Assembly (NCBI RefSeq): GCF_042186555.1
Contig: NC_133324.1
Coordinates: 194,816,640-194,880,639 of the forward strand
DNA length: 64,000 bases
Source: Aquarana catesbeiana
Lineage: Eukaryota > Chordata > Amphibia > Anura > Ranidae
Direction of reading: 5' to 3'
The notes beneath the pieces are model-generated. The model searched no databases, was not told where the DNA came from, and saw nothing but the letters and a program-made list of their open reading frames with translations. The translations under genes and the position numbers were made by a program. Below, one piece after another: positions 1-10,917 of this stretch (positions are counted from its first letter, which is position 1; each line of letters begins with the position of its first letter).

Positions 1-45
1 ACTGGAACATAGACCAGCATTAAAAGGTAATGCAACTGCATATTC

Positions 46-517
46 ACTGCGGGATTCCGGCCAGCTAAAAACATTTTTTAAAGTCAGCAGCTACAAACAT
101 TGTAGCTGCTGACTTTAAATAAGTAGACTTACCTGTCCTGGGTACCCGCGATGTCGGCCACCCAAGGCCAACTCGTCCCCCTGGCTCTCGGGTCCTGGCA
201 CCTCGACCCTAGGTAAGGGAAACAGGCAGTGGAGCCTTGCAGCTTCACTGCCAGTTTCCTACTGCACATGCGCGAGCGGCGCGGCGATCTGTGAATGGCC
301 CCGTGGTTTTCTGGGAACACACGCAGTTCCCAGAAGGCAACGGGGCCGCTCAGCTAAGAGCAGAACACGCCGCGGAATAGGAACAGGCAGATTAGGAAGA
401 CTGCCTAGCAACAAGGGTTCAGGTAAGTATAAAAAAAATTTTTTTATTTATTTATTTTTTTTTTAAGGATTTTTGGTGTAATTTTTTATTTTTTTTTTTT
501 CAGGGTGGCCCTCCACT
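46..517 (-). mobile_element. Kolobok/T2-like MITE, minus-oriented copy
   Basis: Reverse-complement relative of the element at 4792-5254. Read on the minus strand it begins AGTGGAGGGCCACCCTG next to a TTAA at 518-521 and ends near GGAATCCCGCAGTG. Both copies contain the same inverted motif (GTCAGCAGCTACA...TGTAGCTGCTGAC) and the same GCTAGGCAGTCTTCCTAATC block. The outer TTAA at 42-45 has decayed. TTAA duplications with AGTGG/AGCGG ends resemble Kolobok/T2 MITEs described in Xenopus; the family name is an inference. Confidence 0.6.
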
Positions 518-521
518 TTAA

Positions 522-1142
522 GGCCTCATGTACACTTCTGCTGCTAAACGGACGTTTAGGAGCAGTTGGGCATTTTTTTTCAGCTGCTCCTAAACTCTCC
601 TCTTATCAGTACATGTACACACGGTCGTTTTATAGTAGTTTCTAGGCAGTTGTCGTTTAGAGGCCTTACTACTTTTGAGCCTGGAAAATGCTAATAATGC
701 ACCAACGCACTATATGCAAGCTTTATATACCATGTGATATTCCTCCCATCAGCCAATTATGCTTTACAATACACAGCTTGCATTACTTGATGCTGAAGTT
801 GAGTCACCAACAGACGTTCCTCTGGTGACACGCTTTTCCTCATATTGGTGTCCATGCGCACTAGACGGAGTCTAACCTTTTCCAAGAGAACGTCAAAGGT
901 GGCGACAACAGCTAGCTACAATCACACTGCTTTCTCAGCTGCTACTCGCACTGTTCTCTCACAGAATGGCTGAAATAGTTAATAAATACTTGTTTTTAGT
1001 GCTTTCTAATCATTTGAGAGGGTCTCCTGAGGTTATCTTTAGTAAACCCCTGAACGCAAACGCACGTTTTTAAATGTGGATTACTAGCTGTGATGTTCCA
1101 GCGTTCAGGAGAGGTTGAGAAAAATCCTGTATACATGAAGCC
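522..1142. mobile_element. Harbinger-like MITE with TAA duplication
   Basis: Ends are GGCCTCATGTACAC and GTATACATGAAGCC, imperfect inverted repeats (11 of 14 positions). A 3-bp TAA occurs on each side (519-521 and 1143-1145). Three-bp TWA duplications are typical of PIF/Harbinger elements. No coding capacity is seen. It abuts the MITE at 46-517. Confidence 0.5.
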
Positions 1143-1446
1143 TAATTGTTACATTTTAGTTGCTGTGTGCAGTCAAATCACTAATGATTGTATGTGACCC
1201 TCTGATCATAGCAGATAATATGACTTGTCAGTAAAGTGATGAATCAATACTTCCCCTTCCTGGCTGGTTGATGGTTACACCATACGTACTGTGAACCACA
1301 GCAACCTATTTGTAACATGTTGTGTTTCCCGAGTTTTCATTATAGTATAAAATGACATGATCACTGACCCAGTATTGAAAACCTTGTGTCTGAATTGTTT
1401 CTAGGGCTTTATTTTAGTAAAATCCTATGTGTTTGTTTATTTTCAG

Positions 1447-1538
1447 AGTGAAGACACCCAACAGCAAATTATTAGAGAAACATTCCATTTAGTTTCTAAA
1501 CGAGATGAAAATGTCTGCAACTTCTTGGAAGGAGGATT
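1447..1538 (+). CDS. ap3s1: AP-3 complex subunit sigma-1, coding exon 2
   Basis: Internal coding exon of the small (sigma-3A) subunit of the AP-3 adaptor. AP-3 sorts dileucine-motif cargo from endosomes/TGN to lysosomes and lysosome-related organelles. The exon follows a TTTATTTTCAG acceptor and ends before GTAAGT. It reads SEDTQQQIIRETFHLVSKRD and then ENVCNFLEGG, 30 codons plus two bases (phase 2). Residues S-E-D-T, S-K-R-D-E-N-V and the following L-L favour AP3S1 over its paralogue AP3S2, which from memory has E-E-I, L-K-R-D-D-N-I and S-L here. This is part of the longin-like small-chain fold. Exon 1, with the start codon, is upstream of the window. No disruption is seen. The next exon begins 9,193 bp downstream. 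Confidence 0.96.
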
Positions 1539-1624
1539 GTAAGTAGACAAGCTATTCTGTAACTTATTTCCAACTCCAAAGAACTGTAAATGCAAGTTAG
1601 AAGTAAAAGTTAACTTGCAGTTAA

Positions 1625-1850
1625 AGTGACACTAAACTCTGGTTTAAAAAAAATGAAGTATTGTAAAGATCCGGGGTGATTATGCTCAAGTGGTGTATGC
1701 TTTTTTTCAGGAACACCAGTCAGTCTGGACTGTATTTTTAAGAGCATAGCAGCCCAAAGTTCAAAGAAAATAACAGCAATCTTTCCTCGCAGGGGGTTCT
1801 GCCATCACTGTATAACACAAACTTCAACCTCCTGGCTTACTCACAGTTGC
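1625..1850 (+). mobile_element. T2-like TTAA MITE, left part
   Basis: TTAA at 1621-1624 is followed by AGTGACACTAAACTCTGG. The same end occurs at 19714. The right end is not visible because the piggyBac-type element at 1855 is inserted at the next TTAA (1851-1854). Confidence 0.45.
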
Positions 1851-1854
1851 TTAA

Positions 1855-2508
1855 CCACACGCCGACCGGGCCATAGCCGAAATACAGCTACAGCGCAGTC
1901 GGCTTATTCTGGGAGGGCATCCATGGACGTCCTCATAGAATCTCGCTCCCGCACCCCCCGGGAATGTCCGTGACCGTCAGGTCCTCCAGACCCGGTGCAT
2001 CACGGAATGGGGTAATGACAGCGGCCCTTTACCATGTGATCGCTCCGTCCAATGGCGATCACTTGTCAATAAACCGGAGCTTGTCCGGTGCAGCTCCTCC
2101 CCTCTCCTCGCACCAATTGGCACAGTGTGCGAGGAGGGAGCCGGGTGCAGTAGCGTTGTGGGCTGTCTCTAGAGTGTCCACAGTGCTGATCTGTGCACAT
2201 CCATTCATTCATCCATTCATTCATCCGTGCTCTATCCGTCCCTGGCTCATCCGTGCTCTATCCGTCCCTGGCTCATCCGCGCCACTACAGTGCCTATCAG
2301 TGTTTCACAAAAGTGTAATAGGTAGTCAAATTAGATTTGAAATGTATGTCCCTGATGGTGCTCCCTGCATGTTGGGCCTCTTTATGTGGCCAGACTGTGG
2401 AAAAGTCTCACACATGTTGTATTGCCTTACTCAGGAGGAGTAGGAGAATCTATTTCGGGGTGTCATTTTTTTGCTATGTGTTAGAAATATCTTATAAATG
2501 GACAACTT

Positions 2509-2557
<49 letters not shown>

Positions 2558-3499
2558 CATTTTCTTTTCATGTTTTCCAAAAACTTGTGGAAAAAAATTT
2601 ACATGTTCAAAAGACTCATTATGCCTCAGAATATACGTTTGGGTGTTTACTTTCCAAAATTGGGTCATTTTGTGGATGTTTCCATTGTTCTGGTGCTCCA
2701 GGGCCTTCAAAAGTGTAAGAAGTAGTCAAAAAATGAAATGTGTAATTTATGTCCCTAGAACGCCTGACGGTGCTCCCTGCATGTTGGGCTGCTGTATGTG
2801 GCCAGGCTGTGTAAATGTCTCACACATGTGGTATTGCCATGCTGTGTGTGAGAAATAACCTGCTATTATAACAATTCTGTGGAAAAAAAAAAAAATCTTT
2901 TTTTCATTTTGCAAAGAATTGTGGGAAAAAAAATACAGCTTAAAAAAAACTCACCATGCCTCTTACTAAATGCATTGGATTGTCTACTTTCCAGAAAGAG
3001 GGTCATTTGGGAGATATTTGTACTTTCCTGGCTTGTTAGTGTCTCAAGAAATGATAGGCCGTCGTCAGTACATCAGGTGAGATCAATTTTCAGTGATTGC
3101 TGAATCACTTGTAGACTCTATAACTTTCACACGGACCAAATAATGTACACTGATTTGGGTTATTTTTACCAAAGAAATGTAGCAGTATAAATTTTGGCCA
3201 AAATTTTATAAAGAAAAATTACTAATTTGCAAAATTTTATAACCGAAACAAAGAAAAATGCATTTTTTTTTTTTTTTTAATTTTTTGTCTTTTTTTCATT
3301 TATAGCGCAAAAAATAAAAAACCCAGTGGTGATCAAATACCACCAAAAGAAAGCTCTATTTGTGTGAAAAAAAGGACAACAAATTCATATGGGTAGAATG
3401 TTGCTTGACTGAGTAATTGTCATTCAAAATGTGACAGCACTGGAAGCCTAAAAATTGGTCTGGTTAGGAAGGTGGTTTAAGTGTCCAGTGGGCAAGTGG
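1855..3499 (+). mobile_element. TTAA-flanked piggyBac-like nonautonomous element, 1.6 kb
   Basis: Bounded by TTAA at 1851-1854 and 3500-3503. The left end is CCACACGCCGACCGGG and the right end is GGGCAAGTGG, as in other copies here. The interior is modular: a block with GTGCTCCCTGCATGTTGGGC occurs at about 2357 and again at about 2770, each followed by a block ending in a TTTCCA...GGGTCATTT motif. The last 200 bp (TTTATAGCGCAAAAAATAAA onward) is the right-end module shared with the copies at 17569, 22644, 33820 and, reversed, 24004, 30369 and 43721. It includes an A-run at about 2513-2555. No transposase remains. Confidence 0.75.
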
Positions 3500-3797
3500 T
3501 TAATCAACCTCCCTCCTGGAGCTTATTTGGTCAGCTTTATGCTGCTCGGTTGCGGGCCCCGTCTGCCACCTGCAGACATAAATGCCCAGACTGCCACCCG
3601 CAGCCTTAGACTCCTAGAGACCCCCTGTCCCTTTCCCTCGTGGAGCCGTCTCCACCTGGAACTCTCCTGACTTCTAGACCAGGCCTCAGGGTGGAGTACT
3701 GAGCACTCTTTCATGCCTGTCTTTGCAAAAACCAGGCTGAAGGTGCTAATGCACACAGTGAAGCTGGGTTGCCTCTCCACAGTATCTATTAACATAA

Positions 3798-4290
3798 CCA
3801 CTTAAGGACCCAGGCCTATTTTTGACACCTGTTTACTAGTTTTTTTTTTTTTTTTTTTTTTGTTTTCATTATAGAACATTACCCCCAAACATTCTATCTA
3901 TCCATCTATCTATTTTAATTTTTTGCAGACACCCTAGAGAATAAAATGGCAGTTGTTGCAATACTTTGTCACACTGTATTTGTGTGGCAGTCTTAAAACC
4001 GCATTTTTTTTTACATTTTTACACCGTAAAGTTAGCCCAATTTTTTCTTTATTGTGAAAGATGTTACGCCGAATAAATTGATACCCAACATATCATGCTT
4101 CAAAATTGTGCTCACTCATGGAATGGCGACCAACTTTGGCACTTGAAAAGTGGAGGTCCCATGCTAGAAGTATTGCTGTAACGATCGCGGCCATACCTCA
4201 CATGTGTGGTTTGAACACAGTTTTCATATGTGGGCACGACTTACTTATGCGTTCACTTCTGCGTGCGAGCTCGGTGGCACTTTAAATTTT
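3798..4290 (-). mobile_element. TTAA-family remnant, right half, minus
   Basis: Starts CCACTTAAGGACC, the reverse complement of the GGTCCTTAAGTGG end seen at 6873 and 26749. It continues through the reverse of the 'tttacttggcgtaacatt' and 'aaaccacacatgtgaggt' modules. The left half is missing. The flank is ACATAA instead of TTAA. Confidence 0.65.
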
Positions 4291-4617
4291 TTTTTTTTTT
4301 TTTTACTTACCTGCTGTGTTGCAGTGGATTTGCACAGAGTGGCCCGGATACTCCTCTTCTGTGATTCTAGCCCCTCCCTCCTGTTGAGTGCCCCCACATT
4401 AAGAAGCTTACTATGGGGGCACCCGAGCCGCGTCACAGTTCCCTTTGACAGCAGTGGGAGCCAGTGGCGCAGCTGCTGTGTCTCAGCCAATCGGGAGGGA
4501 GAATCTTGGATGGCTGAGGCACTCGTGGACAGAGAGGGACCTCAGGTATGTGTTAGGGGGGCTACTGCATTAATGCATTAAGATAAAAACCCATCTGACT
4601 TTACAATCCCTTTTTTA
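4291..4617. repeat. Dispersed repeat, also at 60660-60860
   Basis: Contains a T-run, then TGCACAGAGTGGCCCGGATA and CTCCTCTTCTGTGATTC. A related block (TTGCACAGATTGGCCCCGAA, CTGCTCTTCTGGGGTCC) lies at about 60700-60745, and a further relative at 22300-22610. The class is not determined; it is probably a T2-like MITE interior. Confidence 0.4.
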
Positions 4618-4791
4618 AAGTGCAGATATAGAGTATAGTCCATTCCCATCAGTGATTACAACAGGTTCTTCATTCATCTGGGCTTTCTATTCATTAAAAC
4701 AAATTAATTCTAACCAATAGAACCATGCATTCCTAATCCTTTCGTATTGGTTTATCAAGGTTGCTTGTAAGGTCCTCACAACTTTGATTAA

Positions 4792-5254
4792 AGTGGAGGT
4801 CCACCCTGAAAAAAAATTGCACAAAAAAATACCTAAAAAAAAAATGGAGGAAAAGGAAAAAAAAATTTTTTTTTACTTACGTGAAATAGCTGTTGCTAGG
4901 CAGTCTTCCTAATCTGCCTCTTCCTACGCCACGGTGATGTTGTCTCTTCTCCTCCCCGCGTTGCCTTCTGGGGAATGGGGCGCGGTGTGTTATGGGAACT
5001 GTGTGTCCCACAACACATTGCGTCCCATTCACAAAGTGCTGCGCGACTTGCGCATGCACAGTAGGAAATGGGCAGTGAAGCTTCCACTGCCGGTTTCCCT
5101 TAGTTAGGATGGTGGTGCCGAGGGATGGGTCGGCCTCGGGCGGCCGACATCGCGGGCACCCAGGACAGGTAAGTAGTTATTTAAAGTCAGCAGCTACAGT
5201 GTTTGTAGCTGCTGACTTTTACATCTTTTTTTTGTTCCAGGCCGGAATCCCGCT
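4792..5254 (+). mobile_element. Kolobok/T2-like MITE with intact TTAA duplication
   Basis: TTAA at 4788-4791 and at 5255-5258. The ends AGTGGAGGTCCACCCTG and CAGGCCGGAATCCCGCT are imperfect inverted repeats. Near the right end GTCAGCAGCTACA and TGTAGCTGCTGAC form a hairpin. It is an inverted relative of the copy at 46-517. No coding capacity. Confidence 0.7.
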
Positions 5255-5461
5255 TTAAATAGTATGTTACTCCAAAATTTTATATTCCTTATGTGTACCC
5301 TGCTGTACCATGTACTTGTGTGAGAAAGTATCCTGTTCTCTTTGTATTGCTTCCCACCAGGGACAAAGCTTCCTCTGATTGGCTGAGTCAGAGAGCTGGG
5401 CTGATGTCACAACCAATCAGGGGTAGCTTTGTATGCATTGCTAGAGGGGAATATATACAAA

Positions 5462-7110
5462 CCTATACTAAGTTGATCCAGAGAAGGGCAAAAAAAACCT
5501 AACAAAGCATGATCCAATTTGCTCGAGCAGGGGAAAATATTCCTTCCAGATCGGATTTTCCCTGGATCAACTTTGCCTATAAATGTTAGTACCCAGTTAT
5601 ATTATGAACATGGTAGGATATTATATTCTATTATGTACATTTAGGACAGAATCCAGTCCTTTGCTTTAACCACTTCCCGACCGCCGCACGACTATGTACG
5701 TCCTAATTTTGAACAGGGATATCGTTGTTATGGCAGCAGTTAGCTGCCATAACCCCGGTATCCCCGTTTTCGTGCGGCGGCCGGCTTTCAGATAAAAGTG
5801 GTCCCTGCGGCGGATTCGCCGCGAGATCACTTTCATCGGTGGCGGGAGAGGGGCCCCCCCTCCCACCGCGATCCGGTGCCCTCCGCCGCTTACCGGAGCC
5901 GACGGTAGCGGCGGAGGCGATCGCGTCCTGCTCAGTGGTTTGTCTGGAGACGAGTGAGGCCAAGATGGCGCTCACTCGTTTCCATGACACTGCTGGGCGG
6001 AAGTGACGTCAAAACGTCACTTCCGTCCACGCCTCTTAAAGGCATATTTTTTTAAATGTCATTTTTCTAAATGACTTTTTTTTTTTTTTTTTTTTTATTG
6101 CATTTTAGTGTAAATATGAGATCTGAGGTCTTTTTGACCCCAGATCTCATATTTAAGAGGTCCTGCCATGCTTTTTTCTATTACAAGGGATGTTTACATT
6201 CCTTGTAATAGGAATAAAAGTGACACAATTTTTTTTTTTTTTTTTTTAAACAGTGTAAAAATAAATAAAATATTGTAAAATAAATAATAAAAATAAAAAA
6301 AAAATTTTTTAAAACCCCCCCTGTCCCGACGAGCTCGCGCGCAGAAGCGAACGCATACACGAGTAGCGCCCGCATATGAAAACGGTGGTCAAACCACACA
6401 TGTGAGGTATCGCCGCGACCGGTAGAGCGAGAGCAATAATTCTAGCCCTAGACCTCCTCTGTAGCGCAAAAATTGCAACCTGTAGAATTTTTTAAACGTC
6501 GCCTATGGAGATTTTTGAGGGTAAAAGTTTGACGCCATTCCACGAGCGGGCGCAATTTTCAAGCATGACATGTTGGGTATCAATTTACTTGGCGTAACAT
6601 TATATTTCATAATATAAAAAAAAATTGGGATAACTTTACTGTTTTATTTTTTTATTCAAAAAAGTGAATGTTTTCCAAAAAAAGTGCGCTTATAAGACCG
6701 CTGCGCAAATACGGTGCAAAAAAAAGTATTGCAATGACCGCCATTGTATTCTCTAGGGTGTTAGAAGAAAAACCATATATAATGTTTGGGGGTTCTAAGT
6801 AATTTTCTAGCAGAAAAACCTGTTTTAAACATGTAAACACCTAAAATCCAAAACGAGGCTGGTCCTTAAGTGGTTAAAAAAAATCTACTGAGCTGACCTG
6901 AACCTGCTCTGGAGGGAGTCTATTCCACATTTTCACAGCTCTTACTGTGAAGAAACCTTTTTTTGTATATTTGGAGATTAAATCTCTCTTCCTCCTAGCA
7001 TGCCCCCTTGTCCTCTGTGATGACCTTAAAAGTAACGCAACACCAAGTTCACTATATGGACCACTTGTGTGTTTTTATACAGGGTGATCATATCATATTA
7101 GACAGGAAGT
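5462..7110 (-). mobile_element. CR1-like LINE 3' fragment, interrupted by a TTAA element
   Basis: Two pieces, 5462-5669 and 6874-7110, become contiguous when the element at 5670-6873 and one TTAA are removed. Read on the minus strand the second piece encodes a decayed relative of the C-terminus of the CR1 ORF2 at 40690-40880 (F-F-T-V-R-A...M-W-N-x-L-P). The 5462-5669 piece would be the 3' UTR side. It is truncated and non-coding today. Confidence 0.6.
5670..6873 (+). mobile_element. TTAA-flanked piggyBac-like nonautonomous element, 1.2 kb
   Basis: Flanked by TTAA at 5666-5669 and 6874-6877. Left end CCACTTCCCGACCGCC; right end GGTCCTTAAGTGG. An internal inverted motif ATATGAGATCTGAGG...CCCAGATCTCATAT lies at about 6114-6153. 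The right half (6180-6873) matches 26040-26749 and, more distantly, 36290-36953, the 3' part of the copy that still carries piggyBac coding sequence. That links this subfamily to piggyBac. No coding capacity remains. Confidence 0.8.
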
Positions 7111-7384
7111 CTCGGCTCACACCCAGAACACAGTGCAGTATGCTGTATAGCCTCAGCTACATACAGTTTATACATCACATCCAATGCCCTCACATGTTAG
7201 TGAGGGACATAGTTTGTGTGGGCCTGCTTGGTGTAGTTAAGATTTTAAAGGTAGTAAATATGCAATGGGGTCCTGTCCAAAAGCAGTATCTGTCAGTTTG
7301 ATTATAACTTTTCTTAATTTGCCCCAAAATGGGCATTTCAAAAAAACTGTTCACATCGCTCTGAGTGTGTATGCATCTCCAATA

Positions 7385-9150
7385 GGGATGAGCCTGATGT
7401 TCGAGTCGAACATCGGGTGTTCGCCTGTTCGCCAAATAGCGAACAATTTGGGGTGTTCGAAAGCCGCAGAACACCCTTTAAAAGTCTATGGGAGAAATCA
7501 AAAGTGCTAATTTTAAAGGCTTGTATGCATGGTATTGTCATAAAGTTTTCTGGGGACCTGGGTCCTGCCCCAGGGGACATGTATCTTTGCAAAAAAAAAG
7601 TTTTAAAAACTGCTGTTTTTTTCGGGAGCAGTGATTTTTAATAGTGCTTAAAGTGAAACAATAAAAGTGTAATATTCCTTTAAATTTCATACCTTGGGGT
7701 GTCTATAGTATGCCTGTAAAGTGGTTCATGTTTCCCGTGTTTACAACAGTCCCTGCACAAAATGACATTTCTAAAGGAAAAAAAGAATTGTCGGTCCTGG
7801 CAATACACATAAAAGTCATTGAAAAAAAAAATAAATGGGATTCCCCCACAGTCCCATACCAGGCCCTTCAGGTCTGGTATGGATATTAAGGGGAACCCCG
7901 CACCAAAAAAAAAAAAAAAAAAAAAATGGCGTGGGGGTCCCCCCCAAAAATCCATACCAGACCCTTATCCGGGCACGCAACCTGGCAGGCTGCAGGAAAA
8001 GAGGGGGGGGGATAAGAGCGCCCCCCACCCTCTCCTGAACCATACCAGGCTACATGCCCTCAACATTGGGAGTGTGATTTTGGGTAGCCCCCCAGAGCAC
8101 CTTGTCCCCATGTTGATGGGCACAAGGGCCTCATCCCCACAGCCCTTGCCCGGTGGTTGTGGGGGTCTGCGGGCGGGGGTCTTATCGGAATCTGGAAGCC
8201 CCCTTTAACAAGGGTACCCCTTGGTAACTGGTTGCAAATGTACCCCACAAAAAAAGTGAAATGGTAGGGGTCTCCTTTCTTTCTTTCTTTCTTTCCTTCC
8301 TTCTTTCCTTCCTTCTTTCTTTCCTTCTTTCCTTCCTTCTTTCTTTCCTTCTTTCTTTCCTTCCTTCCTTCCTTCCTTCCTTCCTTCCTTCCTTCCTTCC
8401 TTCCTTCCTTCCTTCCTTCCTTCCTTCCTTCCTTCCTTCCTTCCTTCCTTCCTTCCTTCCTTCCTTCCTTCCTTCCTTCCTTCCTTCCTTCCTTCCTTCC
8501 TTCCTTCCTTCCTTCCTTCCTTTTTTCTTCTCCTTCTCGTGACCTACCCTACGGTTCAAGAGGGGTTGGATGCCTTTTTTTTTTTTTTTTTTAATTTTGG
8601 TTCGGGGTTCCCCTTAATATTCATACCAGACCCAAAGGGCCTGGTAATGGACTGTGGGGGAATCCCATGCCGTTTTTTTTTCAATTACTTTTATGAGTAT
8701 TGCCGGGACCGACAATTTATTTTAGTCGAGTACTTTTAAATGACTTTTTTTTTTCCTTTAGAAATGTCATTTTGTGCAGGGACTGTTGTAAACATGGGAA
8801 ACATACGCCACTTTACAGGCATACTATAGACACCCCCCGGTACGAAATTTAAATGAATATTTCACTTTAATTGTTTCACTTTAAGCATTATTAAAATCAC
8901 TGCTCCCGAAAAGACGTCTGTTTTTAAAAACCCTTTTTTTTTTTTTTTTTTTTTGCATTGATACATGTCCCCTGGGGCAGGCCAACACTTTTTATGACAA
9001 TAACTTGCATATAAGCCTTTAAAATTAGCACTTTTGATTTTTCATGTTCGTGTCCCTTAGACTTTAACAGTGTTCGCGTGTTCAAACTAATTTTTTGCCT
9101 GTTCGCATGTTCTGCTGCAAACCGAATCGGGGGGTGTTCGGCTCATCCCT
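7385..9150. mobile_element. Foldback (long inverted repeat) element with TA flanks
   Basis: TA|GGGATGAGCC at the left and GGCTCATCCC|TA at the right. Inverted arms cover about 7385-8060 and 8560-9150 and include matching modules: GTTCG-rich end, TGGGGACATGTAT, CTTTACAGGCATA, ACCAGGCCC. TA flanks suggest a Tc1/mariner-type or related cut-and-paste origin. The centre (about 8264-8522) is a TTTC/TTCC microsatellite. No transposase is seen. Confidence 0.65.
8264..8522. repeat. (TTTC)n/(TTCC)n microsatellite
   Basis: About 260 bp of pure pyrimidine tetranucleotides, first mixed TTTC/TTCC and then uninterrupted TTCC from about 8350. It sits at the axis of the foldback element 7385-9150. Open frames across it encode only repeated Ser-Phe-Leu or Lys-Glu-Gly-Arg units and are not genes. 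Confidence 0.95.
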
Positions 9151-9628
9151 AATCTTTAATATTGAAGTGTGGCAGAACCTTTTCTAGAGAATGCATGGTA
9201 TTCTGTATCATATGTTCATTTTTATTTTGTACTCACTCTTGGATTTGTGGGTGAAGAGGGGTGTATATACTGTGTAATTTACCTTCTGTCTGTTGTTAAT
9301 TAATTCTGAGGAGTAAAGTTCAGGGGACTTAGTAGAATGAAATAGGTTTTAGATGGGGCTTGATGTAGTATGTTCAAGTCTTTACTGACCTTTGGATCTT
9401 ACTTGAGATTGATTTGTGAGTGAAGTGGAATATGTATTTGTTTTTTGTTTTTTTTTTTTGTTTTTTTCACCTGTTTGAATGTTTTTCCTCCTCTCCTTTT
9501 ATTCTCCCTTTTTATTATTCAGGTAAATAAAGGTCTGGGGGGGTTAGATGGGTGAAATAAGTTTTAGATAGGGCATGGGGTAGGGTGTTATCTATATGGA
9601 GGGGATCTATTCAAGGGGGGAGGGGGGT
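9151..9628. other. Intron 2 sequence with imperfect tandem duplication
   Basis: A block near 9225-9370 (GGATTTGTGGGTGAAG ... ATAGGTTTTAGATGGGGC) recurs more divergently near 9400-9580 (TGATTTGTGAGTGAAG ... ATAAGTTTTAGATAGGGC). It looks like an old local duplication of about 190 bp. No gene is seen. Confidence 0.4.
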
Positions 9629-9865
9629 GTGCCGGTTCACACAGGGGCGACTTGTCAGGCGACTTAGCCGCCTGACAAGTCGTGTCCCGTTCTAATAGGA
9701 GCGACGCAAGCCGCTCCGACTTAGAAAAAGGTTCCTGTAGTATTTTTGGGGCGACTTGCATTGACTTCTATACAGAAGTCGTTTTGCAAGTCGCCGCTGA
9801 AATCGTGTGCAGGTCGCCTCGGTGAGTCGACCTGCAAGTCGTGCCTCCACTGTGTGAACCGACAC
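9629..9865. mobile_element. Short MITE with GTG...CAC inverted ends
   Basis: Left GTGCCGGTTCACACAGGGG and right CACTGTGTGAACCGACAC form terminal inverted repeats. The interior repeats GCGACTTG/CAAGTCG motifs in both orientations, giving internal hairpins. A diverged relative with GCGACTTG and TGACAAGTCGCAC motifs lies at about 16490-16775. A T-run follows at about 9930-9963. Confidence 0.55.
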
Positions 9866-9928
9866 TAAGTGTGTGTTTTTTGTTTTTTTGTTTTTTTGTT
9901 TTTTTTTGTTGTTGTGTGGTGTGTTTTT

Positions 9929-9966
<38 letters not shown>

Positions 9967-10731
9967 TTCAAATCTCATCATGTTCAAAGCACAGTGCGAT
10001 GCAGTGGTTTGTGTTGTACTGCATGCTGTACTGTTTTCAGCGCACAACAAGGCAAAGCGGCAAAGCAGTGGTGTGAACTGGTCTGATAGGAAACCAGGTG
10101 TTTTTATCTGTCATATGGCCGCTTATGCCATGCAGTTGTTCAGTAAAAAGTGAAAAATCCATGATGCTAAACAACAAAAGGGTATTCCCTAAATGGACTT
10201 TTAAGGCACTCAAATACTTTATAGAAAGAACATATTTTATTAAACATAACAAAGATAAAATGTATTGGAATGATTACAGTTACTGTGTACAAAATCAGCA
10301 CAATGATTGACAGTACGTTTCTTGTAGTTCACCAGACGCATCCATGTCTCCTCCTTCAGGTGTGTCTATAACAAGGTCAATCATATATCTACAATGTGGT
10401 GATAAAACAGAGTTAAACACAAGATATATGGTGATATAGGATTCTAAACGGCATATATGTTACTATCAAGAGAATATCATGTACACTCACATTTTCTAGA
10501 GGTATCCTAAATAGAACATTCCGATAGACTTTAGTAAAAACAAGAAAAATGAGCGGAACCGACTCTCCAAGAATCTGCCTGTTTCAAATGGCTGATCCTC
10601 AAAGCGTATGATGATATTGCATAAAATAGGAAACTGAATCCATAATGCTAAAATCACATGAAACTTTTTTTATCAGTGTGTTTAAAAAAAATTAAAATCC
10701 TTTTTTTTTTTTTTTAATTTTGTTTTTTTAG

Positions 10732-10843
10732 ATTAATAGGAGGATCTGACAATAAGCTCATCTATCGACACTATGCAACATTATATTTTGTCTTTTGTGT
10801 GGATTCTTCAGAAAGTGAACTTGGTATTCTAGATCTTATACAA
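10732..10843 (+). CDS. ap3s1: AP-3 complex subunit sigma-1, coding exon 3
   Basis: The acceptor is a long T-rich tract ending TTTTTTTAG; the donor is CAA|GTAAGTA. The first base completes the Leu codon split at the end of the previous exon. The next 37 codons read LIGGSDNKLIYRHYATLYFV and then FCVDSSESELGILDLIQ. This is the core of the clathrin-adaptor small-chain (longin-like) domain. In AP complexes the small chain pairs with a large subunit (AP-3 delta) and helps form the acidic-dileucine cargo pocket. The exon ends in phase 0. The stretch is nearly invariant between the AP3S1 and AP3S2 paralogues, so paralogue identity rests mainly on exon 2. Reading frame and splice sites are intact. Confidence 0.97.
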
Positions 10844-10917
10844 GTAAGTATTGTATGTACAAAAACTGCTGTATACTAGGAAAAATGCAAGGTTGTTGAA
10901 GCATATCTGTGCTTAGT

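Noticed and set aside
2200..2290. (CATT)n and a 27-bp duplicated unit as a possible satellite
   Set aside because: Only about two copies of the unit, inside the element 1855-3499; part of that element's interior.
2337..2858. 173-residue open frame
   Set aside because: Lies wholly inside a TTAA-family nonautonomous element and crosses an A-run; no domain.
4204..4581. 125-residue frame starting in a TTAA-family remnant
   Set aside because: Crosses a T-run and two repeats; no domain.
5360..5440. Inverted CCTCTGATTGG/CCAATCAGGGG as a CCAAT-box promoter
   Set aside because: Such inverted ATTGG pairs occur in nearby repeats; no transcription unit follows.
8182..8559. 125-residue minus-strand frame of Lys-Glu-Gly-Arg repeats and matching plus-strand Ser-Phe-Leu frame
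   Set aside because: Translation of the TTCC microsatellite; no gene.
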